Positions 39,743 to 51,311 of a DNA stretch of 64,000 bases are shown piece by piece. Position numbers and translations under genes: made by a program. The stretch comes from Symbiodinium natans (Eukaryota; Sar; Dinophyceae; Suessiales; Symbiodiniaceae). Below the pieces are notes generated by a model that saw nothing but the letters and a program-made list of their open reading frames with translations, was not told the origin of the DNA and ran no database searches. Position 1 is the stretch's first letter; each line of letters begins with the position of its first letter. The stretch lies in contig CAJNDS010002268.1 in NCBI GenBank assembly GCA_905221605.1, forward strand, positions 1,088,232 to 1,152,231, read 5' to 3'.

Positions 39743-39980
39743 CTTGGAGGTTCACATGGGTGGTTAAAACTAGGGTTTAGGGTCTAGGGTTTAGGGTTTA
39801 GGGTTTAGGGTTTAGGGTTTAGGGTTTAGGGTTTAGGGTTTAGGGTTAGGGTTTAGGGTTGAGGGTTTAGGGTTGAGGGTTTAGGGTTGAGGGGTAGTTT
39901 TTTTAGTACCCTCTTGAAAGAGTGCATGAATATCGTTCGAGTACTTCGAGCCCGACTTGTAGCTACCCATGACGTCCAAG
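39743..39980. mobile_element. Introner-like hairpin, family I1, with long TTTAGGG tract inside
   Basis: Ends CTTGGAGGTTCACATGGG / CTACCCATGACGTCCAAG surround about 120 bp of heptamers. The terminal CCAAG on the minus strand is the acceptor for the stop-containing exon 39676-39741. Confidence 0.7.
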
Positions 39981-40157
39981 TGGCACAGGAGTTCGGTCTC
40001 TTAAGAGTTGTGAGGGGTGTTGCGTTTAGGGTTCGGAGCGCAGGGTTTAAAGATCCCAAAGGCGAAGGAAAATCTTCCTTCGATGTTCGTTAGTTAAGGG
40101 GGAACATCGTATTTGAAACCGTTTACAAGCCACTTTTGTGGAAAGAATGACCTGAAC

Positions 40158-40316
40158 TTCTTCTGTGCTGTAGTTTCTTGCACGAGTGGCTCTTGCATTT
40201 GGCACAAGCCTGATCTGACCGACCTGACCTAATGCAAAGTCTGCAAAGTCAGGACCTCGCCTGCAGCGAGCGGCAGCCACAGCAACGACAGGAGCAAAGC
40301 GACGTGCAATCGTCAT
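40158..40316 (-). CDS. First exon with mitochondrial-type presequence
   Basis: Starts with ATG and reads MTIARRFAPVVAVAAARCRR, an Arg/Ala-rich amphipathic start without acids, then NARATRARNYSTEEVQ. This is typical of a mitochondrial targeting peptide with a cleavage-like R-N-Y-S site. The exon probably ends at CAG|GTCATT; the frame stays open beyond. The downstream function is unknown. The stop-containing exon at 39676-39741 could belong to the same gene. Confidence 0.5.
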
Positions 40317-40599
40317 GGAACAAAAGCCCGAAACCCCCCCCTAACCCTACACCTTGAGCAGTACATCCTAAACCCTTAAACCCCAAACCCAACATTGCGA
40401 TGCCCAAAGCCAAAGTCCTCACCGCACACCCCTGAAACCTAAACCCTAAACCCTAAACCCTAAACCCCCGAGCCCAGGACCCCATGTGAAGGGCTTAGGG
40501 TTTCGATCATGAACCAAAGTATCTTCCTGAATTCTGGGGCACTTGGGCTCCGGGGTGGCCCTAAACCCTAAACCCTAAACCCTAAACCCCAAACCCTCA

Positions 40600-40690
40600 G
40601 ATGTCCTACCTCGACCAAGATTTTGCCACCAGGATGCTGGGCCTCAGCCACAAGTGGGGTGGGATGGTGGGATCCCTAAGCCCCCTTAAA
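40600..40690 (+). CDS. Plus-strand exon
   Basis: MSYLDQDFATRMLGLSHKWG then GMVGSL; strongly coding-like. Starts after a telomere block ending in CTCAG. Confidence 0.4.
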
Positions 40691-40797
40691 CTTTGAACCC
40701 TAAACCGCCACACCCGCTTCAGCTTTAAACTCTAAACCCACCGGAAGGTTAAAACAATAACCCCCCCCCTAAACTTTAAACCCTTCTGTACTAAACC

Positions 40798-40899
40798 TTG
40801 GGATGTTCCCCCTTATACGAACATTCCTAAATAGGGACTATAGTACCCACTATCATTCTCCCTATTGAGGACTGCTAGTGTAAGGTGGGAACATCCCAA
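40798..40899. mobile_element. Inverted-repeat element, single copy seen
   Basis: Perfect 13-bp ends TTGGGATGTTCCC / GGGAACATCCCAA, 102 bp, inner arms CCTTATAC and GTGTAAGG also pair. A CCCCAAA block begins at its right end. Confidence 0.7.
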
Positions 40900-41003
40900 C
40901 CCCAAACCCCAAACCCCAAACCCCAAACCCCAAACCCCAAACCCCAAACCCCAAACCCCAAACCCCAAACCCCAAACCCTAAACCCTAAACCCTAAACCC
41001 CCT
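40893..41003. repeat. Homogenised CCCCAAA block
   Basis: About 12 consecutive units of the TTTGGGG-type variant, then normal CCCTAAA. It starts directly at the right inverted repeat of the hairpin element at 40798-40899. Confidence 0.9.
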
Positions 41004-41062
41004 ATAAACTCTAAACCCCTGAAAATTAGGGGTTCTCGGGATGATTCGTGGTAGGCATCAGG

Positions 41063-42490
41063 CGATCGCATCGCACAGCGTCGGCCGGTACTCACCACCC
41101 CAGGCATGCACCTCGCTTTACCAGAGAAGTGTGTAGGGTTCAGGGTTTAGGGTTTAGGGTTTAGGGTTAGGGTTTAGGGCTTAGGGTTTAGGGTTTAGGG
41201 TTTAGGGCTTGGGGTGTAAGATGTAGGATATAGGGTCTGGTTCGCTTAAGGGATGCTCCTTTAGCAAGGGACATTGTCCTGGACGGCTTAGGGCTTAGGG
41301 TTGAGGGGTTTAGAAGAGCTGCGGTTGAGGGTTCAAGGTTTTGGGGTGTTCGAGATTTGTACCTTAAGGGCTCTCCAAAATGGTCCCGCAGAGCTACACT
41401 GAATTTTAGGCTTGGCAGTATAATATTCGAGAACATGGAATTGGGGACATGACGCATGTTCAGCAACGGTCGCCCTTTGAATGTGCCAGCAGCTGGGGAC
41501 GCCACCCGAAGTGCCACCTGCTTCTCGGGTTGGGCACAGAGGGCTACAGGGCTCAGGGTCCGTGGGGGGCCTAAGCGTGTCGAAGCGACTGGCGCAGTCT
41601 GGGCAACATGCCTGGGACCAACCCTGTATCCTTAAACTCTTAAAGCCCTAAACCCTAAGCCCTAAACCTCCAACACCTCCAAAACCTCCACAACCTTAAA
41701 CCTCAAACTCCCCGAGAGCCTGTGAGATGTCGCCGGCTCTATCCGGCAGAGCCTTTGGGGCAGGGAGTGTTAGACTTCAGCTTTAGCACTTAGGGTGGAG
41801 CCCTAAACCCTAAGCCCTAAGCCCTAAACCCCAAACCCGATCGAGTTAGACGTTCAATCCGACCTCAAAGAGAGAAGTTTTGCTTTTCTTGTTCGTTCTC
41901 ATAGGGAATCGGCTCTTGAAAAGAGAAAGAAGGAACCATGGTTTGGGTTTCAGGTTGGTTTTTCTTACTAGATCTTTTTTAGGGAAGTGAGAGATTGAGG
42001 TCCCTCGTACATGGCCCTATACACTGCCTGCTTCCCTATTCCCATGTTTCTACTGGGAACCAGAACGTTGTGCAGAGTTCTTTGGGGGAAATGGCCGACC
42101 TTCAGCATCCACAGATTAAGCAAAACCGTGCCAATCTTGCTCAAGCGCTCTCGGGTGAGTTTGGCCATCTGTTTGGGCTCGCGTGGTCGTCGTGCTCAGT
42201 AGGAATAAGGCGGCAAGTGCTTCGGTCTTGGGGTAGTTACAAAGGCCGTGAGTATACGTTGAGGCCTTGTGTGTGTATATATATAAATATATACACGCAC
42301 ACAGCTCTTATGCACCCCATAGAGCCCAAGGACCAAGGACCATGTAACGACCCTACAGACCCTAAACCCTGAACCGCAAGCCCTAAACCCGAAACCCTAA
42401 ACCCTAAACCCTAAACGCTAAATCCCAACCTCCTGGCCTGCAGCAGCTCGAGCAGTAGAGGCACGTGGTCCACTTTCAGGGCCTCTGTTA
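41063..42490 (-). CDS. Minus-strand exon cluster
   Basis: 42425-42490 (ALKVDHVPLLLELLQARR), 41968-42168 (RLSKIGTVLLNLWMLKVG, stop TAG), 41706-41757 (ALPDRAGDISQALGEFE), 41340-41617 (long open exon, e.g. VALRVASPAAGTFKGRPL) and 41063-41118 (VHAWGGEYRPTLCDAIA, stop). More than one gene is likely, given two stops. Confidence 0.42.
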
Positions 42491-44039
42491 TTGATGTGTA
42501 TACTTTTCTCGTTATCTAGTACTAAAGAATTTCTGTCTAATTTTTTTCTCTTTTTTTTGAGGGGGGGGGGTTTAGGTCAGCTCAAGGGCTTACGGTTAAG
42601 GGTTGGCCCCTTCTTGATATGGATGGAGTCTCATGCGGCTTCGTGCCCGAACCCGGACGCCTGCTGAACTCCCCAAACCTAACACCCAAAAGCTGGACCT
42701 TCAACCCTAAACCCTACAAGGGATTTGTGGTTCATGTACTGTACCTTACTAGCAGGCTAGGGTCTATAACCCCTAAACCCTAAACCCTAAGCCTCAAACC
42801 TTAAAACCTAAACCCTAAACCCTTAAGGACTTGAGCCTCGAATCCATGGTGCTTCACATGTGCTCGACGTGGGAGATTCATAGGCAGATATAACCTAATA
42901 CCTGGGGTTACAAGTAGAGCAGCTGGGTTTAGGGTTTAGGGTTGAGAGTTTAGGGTTTAAAGTTGAGAGTTTTGGATCCTATTGGGTCGGAATCATTAGA
43001 ATTCAGGTGTGTTTTTGTATAGGGGCCATGAGGGAATACGATTCATAACTATTCCCGCCCTTTATTGGAGCAATTCGAGGATTGGTTCCAAGCAGGGCAA
43101 CTGTAGATACCGGTGCTTACAAGTCGGGCGACTCTTGATCAGAAGAAGGGTTGCTATAATTCGTCATAGCTGGCTATAAGGTACAACCTCATATAGGACC
43201 ATGTAGGATAGGTATAGACATGCTTAGGTTATCAACCTAAGGGTGGTTAGAACCATAACCCTGCCAAATAGCTACCCAAAACCCGAAACCCGAAACCCTA
43301 AACCGTCCGCCGGGTTCAGGGTTCAGTGTTTAGGGTGGTGGGCTCTCCAATACCCAACCCTAAACCTAAACCCTAAACCCTAAACCCTAAACCCTAAACC
43401 CTAAACCCTAAACCCGAAACCCGAAACCCTATTCCTTAACAGAGGCTGCTTGAGCCATCACAAGGATCCCTCAGTGCTTAGTTGGGGGGAATCAGGGAAT
43501 GAGGTGCCCTTAAACCCTCCTTGTACATTGCGTTTTAAGGGGTTTGGGGTTAAGCGCTGGGGTTTAGGGTTTAGGGTTTAGGGTTTAGGGTTTAGGGTTT
43601 AGGGTTTAGGGTTTAGGGTTTAGGAATTATATGGGTAGCTGCCTCAATCATGGTCCCTTCTTTAGGTATAGAAAAGACGGTACCCGTAAAACCGGATCCG
43701 AATTTCGAGAGCTGGCCATATCCCTTCGCAAGGCTCCAAACCCCAGCTCACTCTTCAGGGGCTTCTGCTGCCCTAAGACTCTAAACGTTGACTCTAAAAA
43801 CTAAGGCCCTGAACCCCGAAAACCCCAAAATCGAAAACAAAAAAAACCTAAAACCCAACCCTCAGACCCTCTAACCCTAAACCCTCAACCCCAAACCTCA
43901 GACCCTAAAACCCAAACCCCAAACCTAAACCTTAGAAAACCCTAACACCCCAAACCCCTAAACACAAGACCCCGAAATCCCAAAACCCCAAAACCCAAAC
44001 CCAAAACCCAAAGCCCTAAACGGCCCCAAGCCCTAATTG

Positions 44040-44737
44040 AGGATGGCACCGACGGGCCAAGCTCGGAGAGGAGGTGCGTGGCGTTGCTGGCCACAACCGG
44101 CTCTACCTCTGCACACCCCCCTTAGGGTTCAGGGTTTAGGGTTTGGGGTTTAGGGTTTGGGGTTTAGGGTTTAGGGTTCGGGGTTTAGGGTCGGGATTGT
44201 TCTAGCCTAAGGGCCCCCCTCTCCCTATAACTGAGGTGGACTCAGGGCCCTAGAAGAGTTGAAGTTCTACGGGTTCTATAAGGTTATGTAAGGATTTGGG
44301 CACATAGAAATTTCAAGTTCCTTCCGATACGCAGCTTGTAAACAGGCCCCCAGGACAACCATCCCCATGTCGAGGAGCACGGCTGAGCGCATCGATGAAG
44401 GATCGTGCGCAGCATCGAGTTGGCCGCAAAATACCAAGCCCCCAATATAGGGGTTCAGGGGTCTTTACTGTAGGGTTTAGGGGTTTAGGGGCTTCGAACC
44501 CTAAACCCTACTCAACCTCGACTCATGCCTTGAAACCCCCCAGGCAAAATGTAAACAGGACCCCTCCACCCCCCCCCCCCCCGGGGTTTAGGGGTCTTTA
44601 CTCTAGGGTTTAGGGGCTTAGGGGCTTCGAACCCTAAACCCTCAACCCTACTCAACCTCGACTCATGCCTTGAAACCCCCCAGGCAAGATGGCCCCCTCC
44701 TGCTGCTGCGCCAGGTGCACCAACTCTGGATACGCCT
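44040..44737 (-). CDS. Minus-strand exon cluster with hydrophobic segment
   Basis: 44683-44737 (AYPELVHLAQQQEGAILP), 44282-44444 (LVFCGQLDAAHDPSSMRS, then AVLLDMGMVVLGACLQAA) and 44040-44106 (VEPVVASNATHLLSELGP). A duplicated telomere-containing segment separates the first two. Confidence 0.42.
44450..44695. repeat. Imperfect direct duplication of about 115 bp
   Basis: The segments 44450-44556 and 44581-44692 both run from ggggtcttta through telomere-like units to actcatgccttgaaaccccc. They are separated by a run of C at about 44567-44582. Confidence 0.85.
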
Positions 44738-44757
44738 GCCGCTGCTCTCAGGTTGGA

Positions 44758-44914
44758 ACAAAGGGCCCTTAATCTGGTCCTTTACCCTTGTTTAAAGGGA
44801 TTTACAGGGATCCGAAGTATGGGCCCTCATTATGTATTGTGTAAAAAAAGGTGAGATAACAGTGCACCCAAATTAAGGGCCCGAACTTCAGATCCCCCTT
44901 ACTGCGGCAAGGAG
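44758..44914. mobile_element. Introner-like hairpin, family I2, diverged
   Basis: AAAGGGCCCTTAATCTGGTCC ... AAGTATGGGCCCTC ... AATTAAGGGCCCGAACTTC; related to I2 by the GGGCCC palindromes. Confidence 0.55.
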
Positions 44915-45177
44915 TACGGGGTTGAGGGTTCGGAGCTTCGCAAGAAGCATTGAGTCGCGTGCACGACTGCAGCTGGGTTTGGGGTTTGGGGTTTGGTTTA
45001 AGAGTTAGGGTTTAGGGTGTTTAGGGTTTCGGGTTTCGGGTTTAGGGTTTAGGGTTTAGGGCAACTCCAAGAACTGGAACCGAATGCAGCTGCTCCAGCG
45101 GAGCTGCTGAGCTGTTGCAACTAGGCTAATTGCATGAATATTTATTGCTACTGTCACTATGATGTTGCTTTATTTGC

Positions 45178-45183
45178 ACACAC

Positions 45184-45216
<33 letters not shown>

Positions 45217-45350
45217 ATATCATATGGTTATGTAGATATGTAGACAGAGATGTACAGGAACATACACACACACATATATATATATATATATGTATATAAT
45301 ACACACATCGTATAATATGTATATATATATATACATATGTGTATATGTAT
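45178..45350. repeat. Compound TA/GA/CA microsatellite
   Basis: (TA)n, (GA)n, (CA)n and (TA)n in succession, forming several potential hairpins. No coding signal. Confidence 0.85.
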
Positions 45351-45389
45351 GTGAAGAGAATGTATGCATACATCATGCATTCTCCCCGG

Positions 45390-47610
45390 TAAGTGCGTCG
45401 AAGCCTGACAACTACAGCCGTGCGCTTGTGCGGCTACTTTCTGCTGCGCTGGCTGATCAGTCTGACAGACCCTCGTTAAACCCCATACGCTGAACCCTAA
45501 ACCATAACAAGCCTTGAGCCCTAAATCCTAAACCCTAAACCCGATGTTAAAGCAGGGTGAACCCGGCAACACGGCGCCTCTCTCGCGAGCTCCACACCCG
45601 CGAGCTCCACCTCCCGGCGGCGTGGGGACTGTTGACAAAAAGGGCTCCGAAAGACCTCATCATCCCCTAACTAGGGAAAATTCCTTCAAGTGCCACAGGG
45701 ATCCTCATATGGGGGTTTCCGAAACTAGGGGGTACCTTACTGGGGTCCTTACTATAGGGGAATCCTACTATTTGGGGACTATATTTTTGGGGCCCCTTGT
45801 TTTCGTAAACCCCAATATGATTCAAGGGATCGTCCAGAATTAAGGGCCACAACTCTGATCGACACCCGCGTGCTAAGAGGGTTCACGGTTTTACTTGCAA
45901 GTTCCGGGTGCCCTAAACCCTTAACAGCCGGGCAATGAGGTCCTTAAACCCTAAACCCTAAACTGCGGGCGATCAGGACCTTTGGGCTCTCTTGGGTTTC
46001 GAGCCGCGCCTGTTTCGTAAAATCCCTGAACTAGACCCCGAAACCGTAAACCCTAAGCACTACATTCTTGAACCCATCCCCGCAGGCTGGGGTCCCAGAT
46101 ATTTTTCCTCTAGGGCTTGAGGCTTCAAGGGCTTCACAAGTTCATGGTTGGGATAGTATTAACAATCTAAATGTCTATTCCTTATTGAGCTTAAGTACCC
46201 TGAAGCATGTAAAATGCTACCCCCACGATGACAAAGCATAACGGACCTTACGATGTTCTAAGGAATATCCCTTAATGAAGCGGTACATGGAGTCCCTGCG
46301 AACCCTACTATGACAAAGTTCAGAGGTTCCGGGAACGCACGACAATGAGTCTCCGGCGAAGTTCTTCCAGCCCAGATCGGGATCGTTGGCAGCATCTGCC
46401 ACGTAGGGTTTAAGAACTTAAAAAGGTCAAGGGTTCGCCGTAAGACCAGCGGACGGAAAATCGAGATTTCACCCCAAAAGCCGAAATTTAGGGTTTAGGG
46501 TTTAGGGTTTAGGGTTCAGGGTTTAGGGTTTAGGGTTTAGGGCTTGAGCTTCGTTTCGTTTGCAGACAAGTTACGTCTTTCTTCTCCACGGCTCCGAAAG
46601 CTGCAACTGACAACGCTCCCGCAGTCCTACCGCCTTGCGAGGTAACTCGAACAACACGGTTTAGGGTTTAGGGTATAAGGTTTTAGGGTTTTAGGGTTTC
46701 GGGTTTAGGGTTTAGGGTTTTGTGTTTTCAGAATTCTTCGACAACACCACGAGCAATAAATTGCACTGTGCATTCTTACCTCCGAATTTGTTCTTTCCGG
46801 TGGTATTTCGCTGCTTCGTACTTTCTCGCTTCGCCCAAGGAAGCTGCTTTGGTGTACCTGTATTTCGATCAAGCGAGATGCATGTGTGAACGGCATCCGC
46901 TGCTGCTACTGCTAATCCTGCTGCATCGGCTGCCGCTAGCTGCTGCTACAGCTACTCCTACCACTCGCACTGCTCCTACTAGTCCTAGTCCCACTTCAAC
47001 TATTCGTACGTCTATGACGATTGATGACCACTACGACAATTCCTACCATGACAACTACGACGACTACTACGACTTCGAGGACGTGGACGAGGACACCGTC
47101 AACGGCGACTACGGCTGCTACTACTAAGTAGCTTCTTCGAAACTGCTTCACCGTAAACCCTAAACGCTGCACCCTACACCCTACACCCTACACCCTAAAC
47201 CCTTTACCCTGCTACTGCTTCTGCTGTCCGACTGCTACTGAGCCTGGCTCGACCTCATAAAGTGGGCTTTTGTAGAGCGGCAAGTGGATTACAGGATGAT
47301 CCCAAGTTTCCACCAGGACCCTGAAGAGGGAGCCTGGGGGTAATGCTGGGGTCTACTTAGGTACATCGGGGACGCGTGGGAAGATATGGGTTCTATAGGC
47401 TCGCAGGTCGCAGGCTTCAAGGCTCGAAGCAACCCTTGAATTCAAAACATGTTGCCATGGGGTTTAGAGTTTGGGGTTTAGAGTTTGGGGTTTAGAGTTT
47501 GGGGTTTAGGGTTTAGGCTGTAGGTGCAGGGTTTAGGGTCGGGTTTCGGGTTTGCGGGTACGGCGCCTGTGAACATCGTCTTTGCGATCTGCAACAGCCT
47601 CGGTCTATCA
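45390..47610 (+). CDS. Sparse plus-strand exons
   Basis: 45390-45485 (SASKPDNYSRALVRLLSA), 46570-46638 (STAPKAATDNAPAVLPPC, donor GTAACT) and 47552-47610 (APVNIVFAICNSLGLSKQ, stop). Between 46720 and 47127 a 135-codon frame ends in a Tyr/Asp-rich tail built of GAC/TAC repeats; it may be real or low-complexity chance. 43.1-44.0 and 42.5-43.0 kb show only degenerate telomere-like and hairpin sequence. Confidence 0.28.
45704..45821. mobile_element. Introner-like hairpin, family I5
   Basis: TCATATGGGGGTTTCCGAAA ... TTTTCGTAAACCCCAATATGA, 118 bp with shared core GGGGTCCTTACTATAGGGGAATCC-type sequence also at 1.45, 8.7 and 16.96 kb. Confidence 0.72.
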
Positions 47611-47764
47611 AAACAACACTAAGCCCGACTAAGCCCATAGTTCAATGCCAACATCATGTAGGGACCTAGGGTGCTTTGGGGAACTTCGGCCACAAAGACA
47701 TGGGGGTCATCAAGGGGATCGGCACTACATACGGGACTGGCAAATAAACCATATGCACTAAACC

Positions 47765-47960
47765 CAGGCCCCGTTTAGGGTTTAGGCTTAGGGTTTAGGG
47801 TTTAGGTTTAGGTTTAGGGTTTAGGGTTTAGGGGTTTAGGGGTTTAGGGGTTTAGGGGTTTAGGGGTTTAGGGGTTTAGGGGTTTAGGGGTTTAGGGGTT
47901 TAGGGGTTTAGGGGTTTAGGGGTTTAGGGGTTTGGGGCTTTAGGGTTTTACGGGTTTAGG
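47765..47960. repeat. Homogenised TTTAGGGG octamer block
   Basis: After a few normal heptamers, about 15 successive 8-mer units TTTAGGGG. The shared extra G shows tandem duplication of one variant unit. Confidence 0.9.
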
Positions 47961-48029
47961 GCTTACGGTTGAGGGGTTTAGGGTTTGGGGAGATTCGGGG
48001 TTTTAGGCTTTAGGGTTGAGGGTCGTACA

Positions 48030-49312
48030 GCCCAGAAACATCTGGACAGCGCGGAGGCAGACTGCCCGGAGAGCGAAGAACACCTGCGACGGGGGTCTAA
48101 CCCTAAACCCTGAACCCTGAACCCTAAACCCTAAACCCTAAACCCTAAACCCTAAACCCCAAGCCCTCCCTGAAAACCCTCAAAATGTATGAATTATGGT
48201 TTCTTTTGGGCTTCTGATATTTAGGATGCCCAAAAAGGGAACAATTTTGAGAAGCGGCCATGTATGTATGTATATATATATATATGTATGCATACTTGAA
48301 AGTTCATGGCACTTACTAACCAATTATAACTGTACTTATGACTGTACTTATAAGCCTTAGGTGCCCTAATATGGTTATAAGTACAGTTATAAGTACGGTT
48401 ATACTTGGTTATTAAGTCCCATGAAGCTCCAAGTAGCTACACACACATACACACACCATAAGCCCATACCCTCCAAAACTGGCACTTCCTTCACGAACAT
48501 CTGTCAATAACGTACAGGGGTTTTTGACTTTGGTGTTAAGGTGCCTTGTGGTACAGACCCCACACCCCAAAACTCGAAAAACAAAATATTTAAAAAACAA
48601 AAAAAACTACATCCCTGAGCCCCTATACACCCTACATCCCTAAACCCTGAAGCCCCCCAACTTCCAGCACCCCTAAACCCTAAACCCTACACGCTAATCC
48701 CTAAACCCTACACCCTAAACCCTAAACCCTAAACCCCCTCCTTGTACTTCGGCTGGCAGATCAGTCTCACCAACGTCGCGAAACTCGGCTCCAGGATCGA
48801 TGGAACGGTTTCGCGCAAGTGTGTCCGACTTCACGAAATCAAGGTTTAGGGTTTAGGGTTTAGGGTTTAGGGTTTAGGAGGGTTCAGGGTTTAGGGTTTA
48901 GGGTTTAGGGTTTAGGGTTTAGGGCTTAGGGTTTAGGGTTTAGGGATTAGGGCTATTCGAGGGATTATATAGGCTTAGAGGTTCCCTGTCGCGCAAGACA
49001 AAGTCAAGGCCGGGACCACGGATTGCTGGGCTGAATCAGCTCCAGCAACCATCTCCGATCCTGGCATGTGATGCCCAGCTTGGGGCTTAAGGTCTAGGGT
49101 TTGAAGGGTTTGGGGTTTAGGGTTTCGGGTTTAGGATTTAGGGTTTATGGTTTAGGGTTTAAGGCTTGGTGTTTAGGGTTGAGGGTTTAGGGGCTCTTAG
49201 TGAGCATCCTTCTATGATGGGTTTGGGTTTCAAGGTTGGAGCTGCAAAAAGGGAAGTTCCTGAAAGGCGTCCATCATCTGCCAAGGACGAGTTCTGGAAC
49301 CCAACAGAAACC
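48030..49312 (+). CDS. Plus-strand exon cluster
   Basis: 48030-48100 (AQKHLDSAEADCPESEEH), 48745-48842 (FGWQISLTNVAKLGSRID, donor GTTTAG from a telomere unit), 48991-49070 (FPVAQDKVKAGTTDCWAE, stop TGA) and 49205-49312 (HPSMMGLGFKVGAAKREV). Two of these are also open in antisense. Confidence 0.36.
48190..48255. mobile_element. Introner-like hairpin, family I4, short
   Basis: GAATTATGGTTTCTTTTGGGC ... GCCCAAAAAGGGAACAATTTTGAG; 66 bp. Confidence 0.6.
48295..48433. mobile_element. Introner-like hairpin, family I1 variant
   Basis: Ends CTTGAAAGTTCATGGCACTTA / TAAGTCCCATGAAGCTCCAAG; long internal stem around GTACTTATAA, nearly the same as the 21.8-kb copy. Confidence 0.75.
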
Positions 49313-49584
49313 CTACGTAAACCCTAAACCCTAAACCCTAAACCCTAAACCCTAAACCCTAAACCCTAAACCCTAAACCCTAAACCCTAAACCCTAAACC
49401 CTAAACCCAAACCCCAAGAGCCCCCAGCGCTCCGATGGCCTTCTCTAAATTATAACCCCTGCTATTTTACATAAAACCCCAAACCCTAAACCAAAAACCC
49501 TAAACCCCAAACCCTAAACCCCAAACCCTAATTAAACTCCAAACCCCAAACCCCAAACCCTAAACCTTGTTAGGGTTCAGGGTT

Positions 49585-50236
49585 AGCAAACTCGCGGGTT
49601 GGCCTCATCTGAGTTGTGCTCGCATGCTCTCTCCACGCTGCGAATGATCTGCTGCCTCAGCTCACGGCGTGGGGCAAGCTTTTACGAGCTCAGGGTTTAG
49701 GGTTTAGGGTTTAGGGTTTAGGGTTTAGGGTTTAGGGTTTAGGGTTTAGGGTACGAAGGAGCCTGTGGGGCATGTGACGCACGGCGGGTCTCCATATGGC
49801 GGGTGCAAAATCTCAGTCTGCCCACCCAGATGATACCCGGTATTATTGTCAGTCCCCCTAAACCCTAAACCCTAAACCCTAAACCCAAAAACCCTGAACC
49901 CTAAACCCTAAAACCTGACGACACAAGCTGCGTCTCGGCACCCAACACCTGCTCGGTCTTTACCTGGGCCTTCTCCTTCCAGAAGCAGCCACAAAAGACA
50001 TCGGGAGGGGGTGTTCGGGGGCCTCTCCATAGGCACCTTATCTAAGAGGGTTTTTAACCACCAGGAAGCCCCACAAGCAGTCTACAGCAACCTTCCCAAC
50101 CCTAAACCTTAAACCCTAAACCCTGGACCCTAAACCCTAAACCGCAGACCCTAAACTCGAATGCCCCAAAGCGCCAAACGCGGGTGCTCTGGGGCCTCCA
50201 AGATGGGGTCTGTGATGACGGCCATTAGCTGGCAGG
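49585..50236 (-). CDS. Minus-strand exon cluster
   Basis: 50160-50236 (AVITDPILEAPEHPRLAL), 49915-50010 (FCGCFWKEKAQVKTEQVL), 49756-49831 (EILHPPYGDPPCVTCPTG, a CxxC) and 49585-49680 (ELRQQIIRSVERACEHNS). All four are strongly coding-like on the same strand. Confidence 0.45.
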
Positions 50237-50708
50237 CATTGCAGAGCCCAGCTCCACAGTTCGGCCGTGTTTGCAGCAAGCCTCTGTGTACATGCTCATA
50301 TGTCATTATGTGCATATCTCATATACACGCATCGTCTGTATGTGTATATACATGCATAGAGATTATGGTGCTATGTATGTATATATGTTCGGCATGCGAA
50401 TGCTTCTTGACTTGGTGATTCTCGTGTTTTTGCTGACAAGAGAAGTCGAGGCCGTCTGTAGAAACTGTGCTGTTCCATTGCTGTCCGTGTGTCTTGTTCT
50501 AAGGTGGCTTCTCAAGCCCAACTGCATGGTGCATCAGGTAGATGCAGCTCCTTCAGAAGGCTTCGTGCCGCGCTGGGAGCCCTACACCCTAAATCCTAAA
50601 CCCTAAACCCTGAGCGCACATTTGAGTCAGAGCACCCTGCACAGTCTCAGCTAAGCTGAGGAAGCGGCGCTCGGAACCGTTGCACACATGCACGGATCGT
50701 AGAATTCG

Positions 50709-50995
50709 CAGAGAGCCCAATACCCTTGATGGGGGTATATACCCTAAACCAGGTTAGGGTTTAGGGTTTAGGGTTTAGGGTTTAGAGTTTAGAGTTTAGA
50801 GTTTAGAGTTTAAAGTTTAGAGTTGAGAGTTGAGAGTTTAGAGTTTAGAGTTTAGAGTTTAGAGTTAGAGTTTAGAGTTTAGAGTTTAGAGTTTAGAGTG
50901 TAGAGTTTAGAGTTTAGAGTTTAGAGTTTAGAGTTTAGGGTTTAGGGTTTAGGGTTCAGGTCAGTTCCCTTCATTAAGGCGTAGTGGGCTCTCCA
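50709..50995. mobile_element. Introner-like element, family I3, split by a TTTAGAG/TTTAGGG tract
   Basis: Left arm CAGAGAGCCCAATACCC at 50709; right arm GTAGTGGGCTCTCC at about 50981-50995; the 200 bp between are telomere-like. Confidence 0.6.
50755..50958. repeat. Homogenised TTTAGAG block
   Basis: More than 20 units of a GAG variant flanked on both sides by normal TTTAGGG. The block sits inside an introner-like element whose ends are at about 50709 and 50995. Confidence 0.9.
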
Positions 50996-51311
50996 GGATT
51001 CCCAACCCATGCTCCGAGTCCTGTGCAAGCAAGTGCCGACAGCAGCTTGTTTGCCGCTGGCTTGAAACGGCCGCTGCAACTTAGCATAACACTCTGATAT
51101 ATGCAGTATAAAAGCTATCATACCATAGTTTCATATAGCGACATATAAAGTAACCGAATAGACTACATAGTAGTGTGTGCTATAGAGAAGTATGATGCAA
51201 CACAATAGACTACGAATCAACATTTGTACATAGACGTTAATATATATATATATATACATGTATATATATATATGTATAAGACAACATGTTGCACGACACG
51301 ATGTAATAACC

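Noticed and set aside
46720-47127. 135-codon plus-strand ORF as a confident gene
   Set aside because: Its second half is GCT/GAC/TAC trinucleotide-like repeat; mentioned only as a low-confidence part of an exon cluster.
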